Part shown: positions 61,001 to 64,000 of the stretch, one piece after another
How the letters are laid out: every line of letters begins with the position of its first letter
How positions within the stretch are numbered: the first letter of the stretch is position 1
Assembly (NCBI GenBank): GCA_030848705.1
Contig: CM061235.1
Location: 139,843,765 to 139,907,764, forward strand
Source: Heracleum sosnowskyi
Lineage: Eukaryota > Streptophyta > Magnoliopsida > Apiales > Apiaceae
Reading direction: 5' to 3'
DNA length: 64,000 nucleotides
Notes under the pieces: generated by a model
The model's database searches: none
Told to the model about the DNA's origin: nothing
Seen by the model: only the letters and a program-made list of their open reading frames with translations
Position numbers and translations under genes: made by a program

Positions 61001-63698
61001 AGCGATTACTGGAGAAGTAGTAACTGCATGTACGATATGCAAACTCCCAACAAATGAGCGAATGAGAATTCACTGTTCATCATGCGAAGTTACGGCTTGC
61101 CCTATGTGTGCGAGGCATCAATTTAATAAAGAAGTCAGCCCTAAACCCCCTGGCCATATAATGCCGCACAGCATGGATCAGTTGGTCCAAGAGCTACTAA
61201 AATACATTACGTATTTGTTAGCAGAGAATGGTCGACTACAACAGAACCTTGATCAAAGAATGATGGAAGACCTGGTCGACTTAAAGCAAAAAGGACAGAT
61301 GAGCTCGTCCAATGAAAGGATTCCTTATGCAAATGAACTTGCAGTAGAAGAAGAAAGCTTCTTGGTAATAATGGAAGAAGCAATGGTAAAGAATGCAGGA
61401 ACAGAAAAATTGGTGGCACCAAGAACAATAATCAATAAATTGTTCAACTGTATGGTATCCTTTGATATCCCAGGAGCTCCAGCGTTTGATGTTCGAGCAA
61501 TTATAGATACAGGAGCATCAGTATGCTGTGTAGACAGTAATGCCATCCCAAAAGAAGCTGTTGAAGGCCTTAATTACAACGTGGTGATAACAGGCATCAA
61601 CTCGCGACAGGAAACCAGGCTGAAAATGAAAGATGGAGATATGAAGATTGGGGAAAACAAATTCAGAATCCCCTTTACCTACAGCATGGATATGCAGCTA
61701 AAGGATGGTATCCAAATGATCATTGGTTGCAACTTCATAAGATCGATGAAAGGAGGAGTCAGGATTGAAGGAAACACAGTAACCTTCTACAAAAATCTGA
61801 CTACAATAAACACACAACCAGAAGTAAGCTTCACAACAAAAGCAATCCAAGAACTCGACATGGATTATGAGGAATTTCAGACAATTCAGGAAGCTATATA
61901 CTTCAATATGGGGACAGGAAGTCCGAACTTCAAGAAAAGGTTTAATCCTTTATTGGAAAGGCTTCAGCAAATGGGATACATAGGAGAAGATCCTCTGAGG
62001 CACTGGCAGAATAATCAGGTTCAATGTCATTTAGAAATCATAAACCCTGATGTTTTTATACAGGATAAACCTCTGAAGCATGTTACACCAGCAATGGAGC
62101 AGACATTCAAAAAACACATAGATGCACTACTAGAGCTAGGTGTAATAAGAAAAAGCAATAGCAGGCACAGAACAATGGCCATGATTGTCAGCTCAGGAAC
62201 AACGATTGATCCAAAAACAGGGAGAGAAGTGAAAGGAAAAGAAAGAATGGTCTTTAATTACAGGACCTTGAATGACAACACCCATAAGGATCAATACAGC
62301 CTCCCAGGAATTAATACTATTATCAAAAGAATTGGTAATAGTCAAATCTACTCAAAGTTTGATCTGAAAAGTGGATTTCACCAGGTAGCAATGACTGAAG
62401 AAAGCATCCCCTGGACAGCCTTCATAGTTCCAGGAGGACTATATGAGTGGCTGGTAATGCCCTTTGGATTGAAAAATGCACCAGCAGTATTCCAAAGAAA
62501 GATGGATCATTGCTTCAAAGGCACTGAAGAATTCATATCAGTATATATTGATGATATACTGGTTTTCTCAAAGAATGAAGAAGAACATGCTAAGCATTTA
62601 TCAAAAATGCTTCAGATTTGTGAAAAGCATGGATTAATCTTATCACCAACAAAGATGAAGATAGCGGTCAACGAAGTTGAATTCCTAGGCGCTATAATTG
62701 GAAAGAAGAAGATTAAACTGCAACCTCACATAATCAAGAGGATCATCGCTGTCACAGATGATCAGCTAAAGGAAAAGAAGGGACTAAGGTCATGGCTGGG
62801 CGTGCTAAATTACGCACGAAGTTATATTCCAAACTTAGGAAGAACATTGGGACCTCTTTATACAAAAACCAGCCCCCATGGTGACAAACGCATGAAAGAA
62901 TCTGACTGGAAGCTAGTCAGACAAGTCCAGGAACAAGTAAAAAACCTCCCAGACCTGGATATTGCACCAGAAGAATGCCATATCATCTTAGAAACCGATG
63001 GATGTATGGAAGGATGGGGAGGAGTGTGCAAGTGGAAGCCAAAGAAGAAAGATCCAAGGAGCACTGAGAGAGTTTGCGCATACGCAAGTGGAAAATTTCC
63101 AGTTATAAAATCAACAATTGATGCAGAGATATATGCCTGCATGGAGACCATGGAAGCTCTAAAGATCCATTACTTAGACAAGAAAGAAATCACCCTCAGA
63201 ACTGATTGCCAAGCAATAATTTCTTTCTACAACAAGTCTAGTAATAACAAACCCTCAAGAGTCAGGTGGATGGGATTCACTGACTATATCACAGGATCAG
63301 GCGTAAAAATTGAGTTCGAACACATTGATGGGAAGAATAATGTTCTAGCTGATTATTTGTCCAGACTAACTATGTTTCTTTATGCAGATAATACTGAAGA
63401 ATGTCAGGTGGACCAAGTTACGAAACAGAATTTGATTATTCTAGAAGAGACGCTCCAGGAGGCTCAAGACCTAACTGGAATCCAGGATTCGCCGACCCAT
63501 TTAGAAGAACTCCATCAGACGATCCAAGCATTGTTCAAAGCCCAGTTGTCATGGCCCATAAAGAAGACCTTATTCAATCACTCAGAAGGCCCATCTCAAT
63601 CGACAGGACTTACAACATGCAAATTCAAGCAGCCCAAGAAGAACAAAAGGCAGCCCAACAGGCCTCAAAAGCCTTGGCCCAGTGGTACCAAATACTAA
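58038..63698 (+). CDS. Viral polyprotein, complete (C1782Y), unit J
   Basis: 1886 codons without lesion. Cys1782 to Tyr (base 63382) lies ten residues after the last RNase H aspartate, outside the catalytic core. The same base lies in the predicted splice acceptor tract, where it leaves the CAG intact. Promoter, primer site and ORF1 are complete. Confidence 0.96.
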   Translation: MMPRPSITETIQEGSPTQQDQIRSYRNTARMRYEVQRRMPQAWRNGYRRSLERQLNPEDELQISQNRRASLVPAETLYEDTWSTSRMRRVYQHYMEERILCAGDGAQVNRRFINQQSYAALRREGLQHIHMGLIMVRVQALHRTNIGTNALVVLRDTRLRDERSILGTMEVDLTTGSQLVYIVPGFTLSIHDFYNHIQLAIQTRGYEDWRGESNLLLTRSLVGRLTNESHTGFRYNVRSAIEYLASNGIMAVPGENRGIEELQGQQWILQPSADSTTSVPQQVLTRSRSDSSIALSFRNYHREPPRMSTIVDTDDEEEMIAVAQSEEVWDTLGEPSGKYDYYVRYSPSPHAHIPLEEIVPTGWESDEDDDDVTYPIICGDQEESDKEDEELEYLQYLANLPRFPTTEYKDLYSFSQEEGNEDILQNIEAPTGIEEITQATVDYVIADLEQEVIGEEVAESVTQYVMQKLDSDLEKEEPEIRWDDSEDEEEAPLKGTKLLTERSSRIYPEEKAGIYRWPYLRYNSEDDSTDQEVIAMGLSEEKVEGDFEYPKLRKLKERVYSGVTGESSSTYRLPKDAVMGPGNYPPARQNQDQPKMQVDEIRSTVQRFGKRLPDENWTLPPAQARTGVMLTLPNDIGMYSDVISRWESITLNLLNEKTWESNRSKVVFTENLLGETEKKMWIQWRMMYPEDYEALINVADDPQNITSQVRRMILLEDPFQGSTVEQDKAYLELERLTCDNMKDVFDYLNDYKTLAAKSGRMYISAELSEKLFRKMPPLIGKELEKAFDEKYPGARVAVIPRIHFAYQYLAELCQKAALQRSLKDLSFCSKIPMPGYYQNPRKRYGLRKAKTYQGKPHSSHVRVFKTKNKDRNIRCKCYICGEPNHFARDCPKERANVARATIVEQLNIPDDWDIMSVDMNEPDSDAICSISEGEGLEVSNEVRKALMDIPGEEGIFMMQAVATQPSWRHKVKLPPQQEECKHEWEENQAITGEVVTACTICKLPTNERMRIHCSSCEVTACPMCARHQFNKEVSPKPPGHIMPHSMDQLVQELLKYITYLLAENGRLQQNLDQRMMEDLVDLKQKGQMSSSNERIPYANELAVEEESFLVIMEEAMVKNAGTEKLVAPRTIINKLFNCMVSFDIPGAPAFDVRAIIDTGASVCCVDSNAIPKEAVEGLNYNVVITGINSRQETRLKMKDGDMKIGENKFRIPFTYSMDMQLKDGIQMIIGCNFIRSMKGGVRIEGNTVTFYKNLTTINTQPEVSFTTKAIQELDMDYEEFQTIQEAIYFNMGTGSPNFKKRFNPLLERLQQMGYIGEDPLRHWQNNQVQCHLEIINPDVFIQDKPLKHVTPAMEQTFKKHIDALLELGVIRKSNSRHRTMAMIVSSGTTIDPKTGREVKGKERMVFNYRTLNDNTHKDQYSLPGINTIIKRIGNSQIYSKFDLKSGFHQVAMTEESIPWTAFIVPGGLYEWLVMPFGLKNAPAVFQRKMDHCFKGTEEFISVYIDDILVFSKNEEEHAKHLSKMLQICEKHGLILSPTKMKIAVNEVEFLGAIIGKKKIKLQPHIIKRIIAVTDDQLKEKKGLRSWLGVLNYARSYIPNLGRTLGPLYTKTSPHGDKRMKESDWKLVRQVQEQVKNLPDLDIAPEECHIILETDGCMEGWGGVCKWKPKKKDPRSTERVCAYASGKFPVIKSTIDAEIYACMETMEALKIHYLDKKEITLRTDCQAIISFYNKSSNNKPSRVRWMGFTDYITGSGVKIEFEHIDGKNNVLADYLSRLTMFLYADNTEECQVDQVTKQNLIILEETLQEAQDLTGIQDSPTHLEELHQTIQALFKAQLSWPIKKTLFNHSEGPSQSTGLTTCKFKQPKKNKRQPNRPQKPWPSGTKY

Positions 63699-63847
63699 TC
63701 CAGAAGGAACAGTTCAGTTGGTATAAATCAGGAAGTTCAAACCCAGGAATTAAGGAAATATTACCTACCCGAACAGATCACGTGAACAGGTTAAGTTTTA
63801 TCCTTGACCAGGTTGAAATTCTGAAAAACCAAACCAAGGACTGGTAA
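63401..63847 (+). CDS. 148-aa 3' overlapping ORF, unit J
   Basis: Intact and identical to other copies. Its acceptor (63365-63387) has the G to A change at 63382, which slightly alters the tract. Confidence 0.7.
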   Translation: MSGGPSYETEFDYSRRDAPGGSRPNWNPGFADPFRRTPSDDPSIVQSPVVMAHKEDLIQSLRRPISIDRTYNMQIQAAQEEQKAAQQASKALAQWYQILIQKEQFSWYKSGSSNPGIKEILPTRTDHVNRLSFILDQVEILKNQTKDW

Positions 63848-64000
63848 AATCTAGAAGCAATACGTGTGCGGTCAGCAATAAAAGATGGAAAGGAGCCGTC
63901 CATCAGGCTTTGTCGGCTCAAACGTCAAAAGAGCTATCCTACTTTTTCAAAAAGATAAGATAGCATCTTTAAAAGTTGTTTGTTTTATTAAGAGTCAGCA
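63848..64000 (+). promoter_or_regulatory. Start of the intergenic region of unit J (cut by window end)
   Basis: Contains AATAAA (63877-63882), the GAGCCG/CGGCTC hairpin (63893-63919) and the imperfect hairpin (63933-63964). The window ends in the first arm of the 9-bp hairpin, before the purine tract. Confidence 0.7.

Larger units (their letters stand above)
56894..64000 (+). mobile_element. Viral unit J: complete up to the window end
   Basis: Begins GGTGGGTGGCTAC in the purine tract, so two nearly whole repeats (I's 3' and J's 5') stand next to each other. It continues intact to the window end inside the hairpin region that precedes its own purine tract. Differences seen: silent T to C (61460) and polyprotein C1782Y (63382). 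Confidence 0.93.

Noticed and set aside
1..64000. CRISPR array or bacterial defence island suggested by regular repeats
   Set aside because: The repeats are 7-kb viral genomes in both orientations, not short repeats with unique spacers.

Overview
The whole 64 kb consists of copies of one plant pararetrovirus (Caulimoviridae) joined directly to each other; I see no host sequence. The polyprotein has a 30K-type movement domain, a zinc knuckle, the second Cys motif C-X2-C-X11-C-X2-C-X4-C-X2-C that is typical of Badnavirus/Tungrovirus, a retropepsin, a YIDD reverse transcriptase and an RNase H, but no integrase. A tRNA-Met primer site (TGGTATCAGAGC) lies upstream of ORF1. One full circle measures 7,140 bp (3353 to 10493; also 18354 to 25494). 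From memory this matches Fig badnavirus 1, an integrated badnavirus of fig, so the likely host is Ficus carica. That identification is inference and needs a database search.

Layout (virus sense given as strand): A (+, 1-3352, 3' part only); B (-, 3353-10825); a 61-bp filler (10827-10887); D (-, 10888-18353); C (+, 18354-25605); E (-, 25606-32599); F (+, 32596-39507); G (-, 39508-42260, rearranged); H (+, 42261-49726); I (+, 49727-56893); J (+, 56894-64000, cut by the window end). Eight polyproteins are full length at 1886 codons (B, D, C, E, F, H, I, J). Seven ORF1 copies and all ten copies of a 3' overlapping 148-codon ORF are intact. I found fewer than a dozen base differences among the copies, so the array is very young, recently homogenised, or partly an assembly product.

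Gene plan of a copy: a predicted promoter (TATAAATA, start about 30 nt downstream), a leader of about 340 nt with the primer site and one 5-codon uORF, ORF1 (208 aa), the polyprotein (its ATG overlaps the ORF1 stop), the 148-aa ORF overlapping the polyprotein end in another frame, then an intergenic region with hairpins and a purine-rich tract. ORF1 contains almost no other ATG, which fits leaky scanning to the polyprotein. The 148-aa ORF is preceded by a very good splice acceptor, and the leader carries splice-donor motifs, suggesting expression from a spliced RNA as in rice tungro bacilliform virus.

The most interesting structure is in the copy ends. The 5' ends of four units (B, D, H, J) fall within 5 nt of each other in the purine-rich tract, and most 3' ends fall at the boundary of the tRNA primer site. 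Units B, D and H are therefore organised like LTR elements: a repeat of about 325 bp, primer site, genes, purine tract, then the repeat again. In D and in H the two repeats share a private base change. This points to linear, terminally redundant reverse-transcription products that were concatenated by end joining, not to simple breakage of circles. Later events include a >=10.3-kb duplication, large palindromes, a templated filler and a microhomology deletion.
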